A stretch of 64,000 bases of DNA, taken from NCBI GenBank assembly GCA_009760855.2, contig WPIO01000188.1:370001-434000 (forward strand), in the 5' to 3' direction. Below, in pieces: positions 34,986 to 47,900 of the stretch. Origin of the DNA: Cristatella mucedo (taxonomy: Eukaryota > Bryozoa > Phylactolaemata > Cristatellidae). The notes beneath the pieces were generated by a model. That model searched no databases. It saw nothing but the letters and a program-made list of their open reading frames with translations, and had not been told where the DNA came from. The number at the start of each line of letters is the position of its first letter. Position 1 is the stretch's first letter. The position numbers and the translations under genes were made by a program.

Positions 34986-36574
34986 TTACGTAAGCCTATG
35001 ACCCTCCCAGGATAATCCAGCTGCTGGACTGCCTCTCCACCCAGTAGGTCAAGGCAGACTAAGCACTAAAAGGAGTATCTAGCCTTGCTGCACCTAACTT
35101 GAGCTCAGATGCAGTAGATCTTTGTCATCAAGGAGGAGATACAAGACAATGAGTGATCTATGGTTATCAGGAGCCAGGGCATTAGCTGAATTTTTCATCG
35201 GCTGTTCTGACTACTCTTACGTGAGTCAGAATCCGGATACTGAATGAGATAATGACTAGCTGCTTGCCTAAGCTCAGCCTTGCATTGCTGGTACCAGGCT
35301 CCCAGGACTTTTAGCTGCTACCTGCTGCCCTCTCCGACTGTTCTCTTTGTGGAGCTGTTGACTCGGAGTATAAGAGAACAGATTGCAGGAAGGACTCACG
35401 TGTGCTCATGTTTGAAGCTAGGCCAGGTTCTGGTGCAGCTGTGGTACACTGTTTGGTGGCAGCTGCTGTTACTAATCCAACATGACAGTAAAGGCATAAC
35501 TAATCCTGTCAGTTATGACTCGTGGAGTGTGTGGCGTCCGTCGGGCAGTGATCCCTTCAGCCATAAGTACTTGGTAGGCAACACCGATAGGTAAATTTTC
35601 TCACTGCCTTTGTAGAACCCTTCGGAGCCCGTAGGAACGTGTAGCTCTGTGCGGCGACTTTCTAATCTAGCCTCTCAACTGACTCCTTCGCTGCTGATAT
35701 GGTGTGCAGCTTTTGAACAGCAGGCCGTCCGGTAAGAAGCAGCAGCAGCTGTGTTACCTCGGAGGGTTAGTTTTGCATTTAGCCTCTATCGTGTTTGGTT
35801 TGTTTCATCGATGCCATTGGCTCTCTTCCTTGCAGCTGCTTGGATGTTTTGCTTAAAACTGCTAAGATATCAAGCTGTGTAGCATACAACAGCTTTAGTA
35901 TAGTGGTTGTTCGGGTGTGTGCTGTGTAACCAACCAGCTCGGTGCAGTCCACCTCGGTTTGTTCAAGTGCCTTTTTGCCCCCTGATCTGGTCGAAGTGTC
36001 CTTGCAAGCATTATATCGACTCTCTCTGCCTGCCTCGAGGAGCTAGATCTGCTGTCAGATCTGCAGCTATGCAACGTGTGGTAAGCCCACAGGCCGGTTT
36101 CTTGTGAGCCACTCGTTTCTGATTAGGTGCACCCATCCGAGTGATAGTGTCATCTAGGGCAAGATTTTAGCCAATTTTCGCAAGTTTTCTTTTCTCTCTG
36201 ACCTAATGGGCATGCTTATTAGGATAAGTGTCCTAGTTAGCTTGGCAGCTGAAATGCCACTTTCAGCATCTCAAGGGAGTGCAACTGAGGCTGCTGCTTG
36301 CACTGAGAGCACTAGCTAAAACACTCTGGGATGAGCAAGTTGAGAATGCCCTTCACTTCCGGCGTGGCAGACTTATGGGGTGACCGGAGCTGGCCTCTCA
36401 AGAAGCATGATGACAAATTTACGGCCTTATCGGCCTTTATCGTGAAATTGTGTGATCAACTTCAACTTTGCTTGGGAAGGTAAGTCCGAGTGTCTGTAGA
36501 CCCAGCTGGTAAGCCCACACTGCAGATAGGCAATCTTGCAGTGCTTTCTTAACGTAGAAAATTCTTTAGATTCG
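34986..36574. other. CpG-poor sequence, no recognised gene
   Basis: TG/CA-rich with no strong open frame, probably upstream intron or intergenic DNA of EHBP1. Nothing else identified. Confidence 0.4.
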
Positions 36575-36617
36575 AAATATTACCTGACAATAGTATTTTT
36601 GCTGTCAGGTAATATTT
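36575..36617. repeat. Perfect 15-bp inverted repeat (hairpin)
   Basis: AAATATTACCTGACA (36,575-36,589) and its exact complement (36,603-36,617) are separated by 13 bases. It could fold as an AT-rich hairpin, but no function is evident. A SINE-2 lies 44 bases downstream. Confidence 0.85.
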
Positions 36618-36660
36618 TTAAATTTTTTGTAATGTATTGTAAAAACATTAGGAAAAAATA

Positions 36661-36826
36661 CCAGCTGATTTAACAGCCTCTTTTTTATAGCGACAGAAGA
36701 GCCTTTACGGCTATCACCACCGTTTGCAGTGGCAATACAGGATTGCCCACCGCAGGATTAGAACCCACGACCTCGAGACCGAGGCCGTGAAAAGCAACCG
36801 CCTTATCAACGATTTGCCATTCTGAT
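36661..36826 (-). mobile_element. SINE-2 copy, near full length
   Basis: Reverse order: CCAGCTGATTTAACAGCCTC, CTTTACGGCTATCACCACCG, CGACCTCGAGACCGAGGCCG, CAACCGCCTTATCAACG. Confidence 0.9.
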
Positions 36827-37842
36827 TTATGAGTTTGGGCTCACTTCCCATTGGTCAGCACCGGCTAGAAAATCAACTGACTTTGATTTATAAGGTCCTC
36901 TGGACATTCAAACTGATAACAGTAAGTTCTCACAGTCGATATAATTTTCCGATCTTGGCGGCTGGTCATAGCATTTTTCGGATGACCATCAGGTGACTAT
37001 GATCACTTTTTGGCCAAGTGAATCGCTGTGCAAGGGATGGTGTCACTCGACTGGGACTGGAAATCGAACCAAGTCCTCTGCTCAGAATCCATCCGGTATG
37101 CCAGCCTCGTGGCCACCATGATGTGTATTTCCACCTTTCCTGCCGTTTGTATTCCTTGACAGTTCTGCTTAGACTTTCTGTAAACGATTGAAGTACTCTT
37201 AGTGCATGCACAGCTGTGATGATTCACGACCGATAAGATGCTGCTCTTAATAGAGCCAGGGCAAGTTATCCTTTTAGCCTAGTTAGCCCTGTGCCAGGGC
37301 AGCTGAGCCATGCATGGTCTTACCTTCGCCATGAGTGTGTACTCATCTGAACGACCATACAGAGCTTGCCAGTGTCGATGTTTATTTTTACGTTAGTAGT
37401 ATTGTCGGTTCAATTAATTTCTTCGAGCCCCAGCAAACCTTAAACCCACCCCGAATCTTGTGTGCCTACTTTTTTTTTTTTTTTTACCGAAGCACAGCTG
37501 CCTTAGGTCAGCAGAGACTAGAGCCCGGCTTCATGCTGTCTGGTGATGCTGGCTGGATGGCTGATCAGCAAGCTTGTGTAAATCAGTAGCAAGTATGGCA
37601 CTGGATTGAAGGAAGCATCTGCTTTCCTATGCCACAGATGAAGCGGTACCAGATTAACGCTACCACGTGTAAGCCAGCACTGCTAACGTTGCCCTTATTG
37701 TGTCTTGCTTCACCGGAAATTCTCTGCTGGCCATGCTATTATTAATCGAAGGAAGTTGCCATCGTTTACTCAGGCTGGGCGTTTTCTTTTTTTCCACCTC
37801 GTTGCCTCATCTTTTCTCTTTCTTCGAGTCACTTTGATGCAG
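36827..37842. other. No recognised gene; T-rich run
   Basis: CpG-poor sequence with a run of about 16 T at 37,471. A pyrimidine-rich stretch just before 37,842 may be a splice acceptor for the EHBP1 5'UTR. Confidence 0.4.
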
Positions 37843-38110
37843 AAGTCATGCAGGTGGGGGTGGGGGTGGAGGTTTCCTTTCATTTTTTAATGCCGGCCGA
37901 CGTTTCATTTGTAGTTTTGGTGTTCCTTGAAGCTGTTTACTATCGCTTCGCGCCATGTCGCCGTGCGTCACATGTGCCAGACCCGCCCGTGAGCACAGCG
38001 CTCCCCATCCCGTCCGAGCAGCGCGTGCACCGACCAAGATGGTGCTGTAGGTGCCAACCGAGCCACTGTCAGCCGACTGTCACGTCAAGAGTTGACAGCA
38101 CACTGTCGTC
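37843..38110 (+). promoter_or_regulatory. Candidate 5'UTR / proximal promoter of EHBP1
   Basis: A CpG-richer patch (about 37,940-38,110) sits directly before the EHBP1 start codon inside otherwise CpG-poor sequence. It may be a local promoter or 5'UTR. Alternatively, a long pyrimidine tract ending in ATGCAG at 37,842 looks like a splice acceptor for a 5'UTR exon joined to an upstream non-coding exon, possibly in the 31-kb GC-rich block. No TATA box is evident. The choice between the two cannot be made from sequence. Confidence 0.4.
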
Positions 38111-38214
38111 ATGTCCGTCTGGAAGCGACTGCAGCGCGTTGGAAAGAAGGCGGCAAAGTTTGATTTCACAGTCTCATACCACGAGCTGACTGTCGACTGC
38201 AGCAGCGAAAAATG
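38111..38214 (+). CDS. EHBP1: EHBP1 coding exon 1 (start codon, N-terminus of NT-C2 domain)
   Basis: This exon encodes residues 1-34 and two bases of codon 35. The start [17 protein letters not shown] is nearly identical to the N-terminus of animal EHBP1. An in-frame TGA lies five codons upstream (38093-38095), so no longer N-terminus is possible without another splice. The exon ends in AATG before a GTAGGT donor; reading through would give Trp followed by a stop, which supports the donor. It finishes in phase 2, and the single G that opens exon 2 completes Trp35. The first strand of the NT-C2 fold ([12 protein letters not shown]) lies here. The base at -3 of the ATG is C, a weak initiation context. 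Confidence 0.95.
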
Positions 38215-39751
38215 GTAGGTTCGGTGGAGCTGTGAGCTGCGCTGCTGCCACTGGCTCGGCAGATAACTGCCAGCCAGCCCTGCAGACAGTGCCTGGGTGA
38301 TGAGTGACCAGCTCTGGTCCCCCCCCCACTCCCCCTCCCCCACCGGCTGCTGATGCTTCCAGTCTGAGGCAGGGGGAGGTTATCCACTGGCGAGTGCTGT
38401 CAGTTGCCCCCTGGTCAGTGGCATGCCTGTTGCTGAGGGCTTGACCTCTGCCTTCCTGTCAGCATCTTGGTGCTGCAACAGCCGCGAGAACTGACTAGTT
38501 TACTGCTCAGTGGACTTTGAGAATGCAGTGAACCCCCTCCAACTGTTTCCCTTTATATTTGGCCTAAGAGGTTGCTGCAGCTGCACAGTGGGCGCAGCCT
38601 GCATCTGGAGTGCAGGTAGTCATCATGTCAGGCACTCTGTTATATGACTTGTTGGCTTCGTTAGGGTCAATGTTTGGCCCGCTCAATGATTATCTAGCCT
38701 GGCGCTCATGCCGGCTTCTTTCGGGTCACGTGTTTCTTTGAGGTCGTCTGGTGCGACGCTCACTCCCCTTTTGTCATACTTGTCTTTCATCCTCTTGGTC
38801 ACGTCGACCGACACGACTCGTGTCATGTTCAAGCTGCTCCTTACCTTGGTTCCCATCACCCTGGCATAGCAATGCCGATAGGCTCGCAAGTGCCTCGAAT
38901 CGGATAGCTCCAAACAAGTTGAACTGCATTCGGCAGCTGTGCAGTTTGCTTCTGCACGTCAGATCGGCATTCGAACTGCATTTCTCGGCTCCGAGCCTGA
39001 GCTAAGCTTTCAGTGCGCATGTCACTCACACAGGGCTGCACATCCTGCTTCACATATCCTGCTTCACATCCTGCCCATCCTTCACATCCTTTACATCCAT
39101 CCTTCACATCCTCCACATCCTTCACATCCTGCTTCACATATCACACATCCTGCTTCACATCCTGCTGCACATCCTGCTTCCCATACATTCCTGTAGCTCG
39201 AGTGCCAAGGCTTTGCCTAGTGGAAAACAAGTTAACCGAGTCTCCGGGTTCTGTTTCAGCAACGCTCGGCGCCCCAAAGGAATGTCGTGGCTCTAGAGCG
39301 GAAGGGTGTGCTTACAGAGCTAGGTGACGAGCAGCGACTGCAGCTTTTGACAGGTCGATGATCGTCAGGGCTTGCATCGGATGCCGGTCAGCGTCTGTCT
39401 CGTATTGTGCCGCGAGAACAATCTTTTCAGCTCCGCCAGCCGAATTTGGTGCCTGAACGATGCGCCTGCCTTGCTGTGGATAGCTGCATGGGGGAGGAGG
39501 GTGCCCAGAGAACCAGTGGCCAGCACCGACTTGTTTATTTTTTATTGGATTTGGTTTGTGTAACTGATATGTTAGACAAAGTCTGCAATCTGTCTTGTAA
39601 TTAGGGCTAGGTTTTAAAGAATATTCATGACCGATTCGCCATGACAGGCACGTTCATGTGTAGCCCCCCTCACTCCAGTCGAGAGAAGAGAGAGAGAAAA
39701 GAAGGAGAAAGAGAGATGGAGAGAGAGAGAGAGAGCAAGAGAGAGAGAAAG

Positions 39752-39831
<80 letters not shown>

Positions 39832-39968
39832 AGATAGGGAGATAGCGATAGAGAGTTAGAGATAAAGATTGAAAGAGAGTGAGAAAGAGAAGGAGAGAGA
39901 AAGAAGAGAAAGAGAGAGAGAGATTGAGAGAGAAATATAGAAAGCAAGAGAGATTGAAGGAGAGCAAG

Positions 39969-40055
<87 letters not shown>

Positions 40056-41547
40056 AGGCTTCACCACATGAGAGTACTTGCAAGCTTGGCCTGCCATTAG
40101 GAAATGGGGTTAGGCTGAGACAGGAAAGTCTTGTCATTGACTGGATTCGGCTGCATTGGCTCAGGCTGGGTGGCAGATGGAGCTGGCTAGGGCAGCTGCA
40201 GCTGCTTCTTGAGCTTCAGCCTTGGCTGCAGCTGCAGCTTGGGCAGCTCACTCATTGGCCGACAGCTCCAGCCTGCTCATTACTGACCGGACCAGGCATT
40301 TGCAGTGCCTGTTAGGGACTGAGGGAGGGCTGGGGAAAGATTAGAGGAGTGCAATATGGATCGAGTTAGCTTCTTCAGGAGGGGCTGGGGTGTGCACAGA
40401 TAAAAGTAGTTGCTAGCACAATGCTATGCCGATATGCATCCCTGAGTACCATCATTTTGCAGCTCGTGGCCGTCGTGCTAAGGAAGGAGAGCTGCTGCTC
40501 CGAGAAGCTGCTCTCTAGCTGCCGGAAGTCGTCTAGAGCAGCAGCACAGCCATCTAGAATGGTGCAGTGCACCCACTTCACTTTACTCCTACCAAGGCCA
40601 CATGCGACCCAGTTGCTCAACCCATGGCCAGGCCGCCCTTGAGCTGCATTCAGCTGCGCTTTGGGCCTAGCCAAAGGCTAGTTTTCCAGTCGCGATGGAT
40701 CGTGCTTGCCGAAAGTACTTAGTGCAGTGCTTGCTGTCACCCTATCATGCGACAGCTTGCTCCTCCTCTGCTTACTGCTGGGTAGCCCTAGGTAGCCCTT
40801 ATATGCAGGTATATTCACACAGTGGCAACAAACCATCGAGGTAGGATGACAGCTGCTGCGGTTGCTATTCCGGTCTGGTGTTATCATGATTTGTTCTGAC
40901 ACCAGTCATTGTAAAAATGCATGCAGCATGTGGGAAAATATCTATTGACAGCATAAGATAAATGTATAGGATGTTAGGCTGTATCCGATGAGAGTGACAT
41001 TGCTCCACCACTATTCTTTTATGGCCTGGCATATTTGGCCCGACAGAAAGGCCACAAGCTTTTGCAGTGCCTCTTCTGCTGTAGCACATTCCACGGAACC
41101 TGAATTTTACCTAAACTTTTGGCTACTGGTGTAGGCCAAACGCCCTGCCTCAGTCTCTTATCGGTATCGCTTCTTAGTCGTTTGATGTTCGATGAGGATT
41201 CCTATCGAGCGACTGGCGAAGCCACTGCATCAGCTTCAGCCACCAGATTCGTCAAAAAAGTACTTTACTCAAGTAGTTGTCGGCCAAGCAAGTTGAATTT
41301 GAATCCTCACTTACTCTTGATTGGGGTTCGTTAAATGTGGCAGCAAAGCTGCAACCCGTAGCACACTGCAAGGCAAGTGAAGTACTTTTTGAGGAACTCC
41401 TGTTGTGTAGAACATCCTCTTATATAACCTGATCGGAGTAGCAGCTTTACTGCAAGAATTTTTAGCAACAGAGTATACATATTTATGCCTGTAATGAGTA
41501 TACATGTTATGCATGTACATGAGTATAAATGTTGTGCTTGTACACGT

Positions 41548-41617
<70 letters not shown>

Positions 41618-41898
41618 ACACACACACACATATACATTGGTGTATCACTATTTATTTGCATGATGACCCTGTGCATGTCATCACTAACCATGTTATGCTT
41701 GCTGTCATTGAGCATGCTGCCACTAACCATGTGATCGTGCTTCCTTTGCAGCAAATGTAAAGTGCCTAGAAAGAAATTGAGTGCTCTGTGAGCACGATAT
41801 CAAACGTGTTAATGTTATTGCTGTGGAAGTCGTGGACCTATCCGGCAGAATGATTATAATATACACACACACGAGCACTTATATCTATATGTATGCAT

Positions 41899-41979
<81 letters not shown>

Positions 41980-44900
41980 AACACACACACACATATATAT
42001 ATATATATTTATATATAATTTGCACACACACCTAACTGTGCTGAACTTTGGCAAATTTCTGGTCCATTATAATGAAAAGGTTGATTGACTTGCTGTGTTG
42101 TGGGTCGGCCCCACCTGCTGGTGTTAGAGGCTGACAGCTGTGGAGAGTTACTGTGATGCTACGTGTGGAGGTTGAAGCTATTGACACCAATCGTATCTCG
42201 ATGGTTTAACTATCGACGATTACAGTGGATGACACGCCTTTTGCTTTCCTTCTCATTTTTGGCGTCGAGGGCTATATATTCCTTTCGACAGTTCAGTTTA
42301 CAATTCGCCTGGCCGATGTTGCCCTGCTCAATGGCTTTACTTCATTTGTTAGCCATCAGCTTAGTTCATCAGATTGATGTATTAAAATACTACGTTTTTG
42401 TCTTTTTTGTCTTATAGTGTATGCCGATATGCTACTTCCAAGTGTCCAAATTGGTATTAAACTGCCTTTGTGGCCAAACCTTCGAAGGGCTATATGGCCG
42501 GCCGTCTCTGGGCTCGATCACATCTCTCTAATATATCAGCTGGCTAACTAGCCCCTGTCTGAGAATTTATATCGCCTTTGAAACACCCCGACGTCTGCTT
42601 GTAATCTGTATGGGCACTTTCCTGCAGAGTCAAGTCGGCCTACTTTCAACTGAGGAGCACTTTCAAAACCAGGCCTGCTTAGATAAGATTACAACAGCCC
42701 AACTAGCTGAAGCGCTTGTGACATCTCGTCTACATTACTGCAACTCTGCTAATTCAGCCTTCATGGCCTGTGCCCTAATAGAATGCAACTGGTGCAAAAC
42801 TTGACAGCTCTTCTGTTTTGACGTCAACACCATAGCTGCCACTCCTCACCACTTCCATCTGTGCATCACAGAGTCCCCATTAAACGTCGAATTGATCAAG
42901 ACCCTCTCTTTAGTTGCTTGGAAAGGCTTGACCTTGACTCTGACATCCTTGCCGCTCCAATGTGCTCTCGCCCCGCCCTCTGCCTCTAGTCATCTCACCA
43001 TCGCTGCATCAAAGTGAAATCTTTTGATGGGCAAGCCTTCAGATCGTATGCACTCAGTCTGCAACTTGCTTGCGGCTGCTTTCACTACCTGCCATGACCT
43101 TGCATCATTTAAGTCTCAGCTGAAGACACTTTGGGTTCCCCTCTCAGCTTTCCCTTTCTTACCCCAGTGAAAATTTCCTCGTGTACTTTGCACGATTGAT
43201 CAAGTGCATGTCACCAGCCAGAGGTCTTGCTAACCGGTATCCCTGAGTGTCTTCGTGTTTTCATTAGCATCCTGGCCTAAGCATAATTATCTTTTTAAGA
43301 AATATTTTATTGACGATATTTAGTCATTTGTATGTTGCCCTAGTATAACTTAATCTCGTTCTAGGCACTTCACATATTCTGCTAAGGAAGCATTGCAATT
43401 GGTTTGCATGCTTGTCTAAGCATGATACTAGGCATGTCTCAAACCGTTGTTTATTGTTTGTCTTTCTACAAGTTGTAAAGCATTTGGATAGCTATTTAGT
43501 TCTCATATGGTGATCTAAAAGTGACACATTATTTTTATTGTTATTATCATTATTTGACTGCACTGGGTGACTAGCTGTGCCCTATTTCGCCTAGGTATAG
43601 CAGTCGTTGCCATGAATGTGTTCGACTCAAGATAAGCCTCAGGCAAGACGTCGAAGCCGATGTAGGTCTTTGATAAATGGGCAGTAAGATCTGCTTGAAT
43701 TGAATAATGGTAATAATAAAACAAGTTTTTTGTAGCACTCAAGAGAACCAGATCTACCCAGGGGCTTATACCTATCCATGATTGTAGATAATGAAGTTCA
43801 AATACGTTTAATGACATGCATACATTCACAGCAAAAATTATTGAACCGAAATAAGAAATTAACCCTGAGAGTGGTGTACAAGCAGAGCTGAACTCACATG
43901 TGCAATTTCATGTTGATCCATCAAGTATTTGCCGAATTATGGAATTTACAAGGCACTAAGCAACAATGTCTACAAGTAGCAAACAAGTACTTAAACTGGT
44001 ACTTGTCAAAACTTCAAACATATTTATCTTTTCAAGATTACCCTAAACAATTATTTGATTGTTGAGCATATCTACTCAGAAGTGGGAAGAGTTGGCATGT
44101 TGATTGAAGGTTGTATAAAGGTATCAAGGTTGCCACGGTAAGTGTAAATTGCATAGAAAGAGATTCAATTCTCTTAGGGCGTTGTGAAATTGTCATTATT
44201 ATTATTGTCATCGTTATAGTAACTAGCCCCAGTTTAGCCTGTATGAATTTGTAGAGTTACAGAAAGAGATGCAATATTGTTTAATGCATTAACGTGATTA
44301 GTACCAGTGAAATCAAAATCTTAGCCAGTCTGTTGAACCGATACTAGCAGCTCTCTCTGTACACTTGAAATATATAACTCGACACTGCTGTTGCTGTTAG
44401 TGACCATCCCAGGAGCTAAGGTGTCTGATCTTCACGACCGAGGTCGTGGGTTCGAATCCTGCAGTGGGCGATCCTTAATTGCCGACTGCAAGTAGTGGTG
44501 ATAGCCGTTAAGGCTCTTATGCCGCTATACAAATGAGGCTGTTCAATCGGCTATTGCTACGCAGTTATCCATGGGACAGCAGCCGGCTAATCAGCTTTGC
44601 TCTGGTCCTAGAGTGGCCCTAGGTTGTTTAAACCTTCTCTTAAATGCTTACAGGATTGTGGGGAGGGGGGTTCCTCTGCCTCCTGCCCTCGGCCCCACCG
44701 CTTTGCCTTTATTTTGTTGTCCAACCCCTTTTCAAATAGCCTTTACAGACGACAGACCAATTCAATACGTTTTTAGGAATCAGATTCCTGAGGGCTGGCT
44801 ACTTCTGGCCAGCAGTTGCATCTAGCGCCAAAGTGAGTGGGCCAATTATCTGTCAGCTTTGCAGGCACAGGTTCTTACTCTAACTCACAAGGCCGGCCAT

Positions 44901-47900
44901 AGCTGGCTCGGCTCCTTCATATGTAGCTGAGCTGCTGCACCAGTGTAAGTCTCATCTTCTCCTTAGGTTCTCTGCAGATAATAGATCAGCTGTTCCATTC
45001 AGAGTAATAATAAAAATAATAATAACAATGCAGTTGATAAAATGCCCTCAGAGAGCTCAATCTCTTTCTAGGTGCTTTACATTTGCTGCAAAAGGAAATG
45101 CGATTGAATGATGTGTAATATCATGCTTGATAAACAACATGAATAACACGGTTAGGGGTGACATGCACAGTGTCAGCACGAATAAGCACACGAAGGACAA
45201 ATTTCAGGGACCCACTAAATGCTGTCCTAAATAGGTGAGTTTTTTAAAGTTCTTTTTAAATTTGGTCAAGTCAGATGTTGTGATGCAAGTTGGGAGTGAA
45301 TTCCAGGCTTTAGGAGCATACGAACTAAATGCACGCTTTCCAAAGGATTTGAGGTTCGTATGAGGTATAGGTAAACAGTTAGATTCTTAAAAGCTGGTGG
45401 TACGCTGCTTGGCCTGATGGGTGATTAGATCTGATAGGTAGGCTGGAGCTAAAGAATGAAGGGGCCTTTACAGTTTTTTTTACAACGACATCTAATCACG
45501 TGCTGTCGACTGTGGCACATCCTTGCTAGCTGTCTTCAGGTGCAACTTCCACGCTACTTAGTTCCTCGAATACTCTGCTGACTTAAGGTATATTTCTTAT
45601 TTCTCTTTGTTGCGTGAGATGCAGGCTGTCGGCTACTGCATGCGCACTGAAAGCTGCTTAGGCTTTGGGTATGCTCTAGAAAACTCTCCACTCCTTAGTC
45701 TTTGTGGCTGTGTAGAGTTGTAGACAGAGATACTGTACATGTTCTGTGCTTGGCTCATTGGAGCAATCGTCCCATGATACTGGTGCTGTAAGCAAGCCTA
45801 TGCCTGGCACTTGCAGGGAGGATGTGGGATGGAAATAGGCTTGCGAGATTGTCCTAAATCTTAGCTGTCTGTTGTGGGAAGACAGCTGGGTCTGTATAAG
45901 AGCAGGCCTTGTAACTGTAACTAAAGTTACCTTCCTCCTTGTGACCCTACTGACAGGGCACCATACTTTGGTAGTTATCGATAGCTGGCATTGGGGCAGT
46001 TGCTGTATCTTGTCCAGTGGAAAGAGAGCCTACTCGAGCAGTCGATGCCGAGGTTACGTAGCGGAGGCCTGCGGCACCTGCAAGCACCGCCAATCGCTCG
46101 GCAGCTTGGGTCTGCAGTTCGATAAGACCCGAGCTGCTGCCATTTCATCGACTCGTGCCGATGTGGTCTCCCTCTCGTGAGGTGGCACTGGTCGTGCGTC
46201 TACCAACAACTGCCTCTCGGCTTTGTTCTCTACAATGTGACTTCAAACAACGATGAGGTCGCTAAGGTCTTTGGCCTTGAGCTCCAGCAATGGTATGCAT
46301 GTGGTGCCTACAGAAGATCGAGCTTTATAGCTTGCTGAAACATACAAAATAACCTCAATTGTAAGCCAAGCAACATGAATGCATACTGGAGCGCTTGTTT
46401 GGCCCGGTGGTTAAAGTGCTCGCCCCGACCAAGGCCTGGCCGAGGTCGTGTGCTCGAGCCCATGGTATATTTGAAGCGCCTGAATAGAGATTTAGTTCTC
46501 CTAGGGTTCTATACTAATGAATTATATATATATAAATATATATATATAGTTTTTTAACCGTTTAGATTTGCTTGTTCATGTCGTATGTTCTTAGGGTACC
46601 ATCTTTTTCAGTTTACCAGCACCCAGGTACTTCAGATTAACTAGTACATTGATTATGCATTGATGCCGACCTTTCTGCTTTATATGAGTGCCCATAGCAG
46701 GAATTCAATTGTTTTCTAGCTGTATTTGTTTCTATTTAAAAACAGACATCTTTTCGGATTTGAGGCCTGGGGTTTATGATTTTGGGTTTAGGGCTTTGGA
46801 TATAGGATTTCAAGTATTAAATGTGTATGCTTATTACATTCACTATTCATGGCTTTCGGTCTATAGTTTAGAGTTTACATTATGTAGTTTATGTATTACA
46901 TATGCTAGCTGCCATGTTGAACTTCCTACTATGGGTACTCTGTTCATAGCATCCTGTTAGCAGTTTCTTTGCATAATCGACGATGTATTAGTTGTTTGGT
47001 TGCCCCCTGGCTGCTACTGAAAAATTAAACTAGCCATTAATTGTTTTTAAACTAAATTTGCAATCCTACTTAGACTGGCCATTTTCATGTCAGTGTCTGC
47101 CATAACGTGATAAGACTCGACCTGCCGATGGTGCTGAAACCATGGCCATTACAATGGCCATCACAAGGAAACTCCGACATCAACAGTGCACCACCAGAGT
47201 TTGCATTACGTCTCTGGTGGTAGATCGATTGCAACCTTTCTGGGTGATTTTCAGTCACTTTTCAATGCGGGCACAGGTTCAGTCCACCTTTCGGGACCCC
47301 CTGGCGCAGTCTCTGGCACCTGTCCTGCCTACTGCACAAACGAGGGCAAGCTCTAAGGCAAAAGCATCGTGTGGTTTCGAGTGGGCTGTCCCACCCTCCT
47401 TTCATGTTGAGCCTTTCATGTTGAGGTCGAGCAGAAGCTACATATTCTTGCAATGTCTGCCAGGTTTTTAACGGAACAGGTGTGCCAAGCTTTGCTGCAA
47501 AACACTTGGCTTGCTTCTCCAGTCGTAGCAGCAGTGTCGGTAGTAGTACTAGCAGTAGCATTCTTATTACTCGGTGTCAAGTTTATTGGCTTTTTTTACG
47601 AGAAGGTTGTGCCATCGTTATAGGATTCCTCACAAGCTGGCTGTGAACTGGACCCGTCGAAGCCGATGCATCCGTACAAAGGTGAGGCCTGCTGTCTGTT
47701 TGCTCAGCAAAGCTTCCGGCTGTTGACATGGCCGATCACCCTCAGATGTGCAAGTTTCTCGGTTTCGTGCACTAACCAATCACTTCGAGATGTCACGGTG
47801 CAGTCTGGTGGGAATGGAATCGATGGAATGGTTAGGCCCCCTCCCCCCTGCTGCAGTAACAAATGTCATTTGCAAGTCGTCATCCTCTAGATAGCTAATC

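Larger units (their letters stand above)
38215..47623 (+). other. EHBP1 intron 1
   Basis: Donor GTAGGT and acceptor TTATAG. The 9.4-kb intron carries most of the window's microsatellites and several LINE and SINE copies, listed separately. Stretches not listed (for example 40,060-41,540, 42,000-42,600, 45,750-46,390 and 46,550-47,620) show nothing recognisable beyond a CAGCTG-rich patch at 40,190-40,260. Confidence 0.85.

Noticed and set aside
39033-39186. CRISPR-like array
   Set aside because: The units are contiguous 9- to 12-base imperfect tandem repeats without spacers, in an animal intron.
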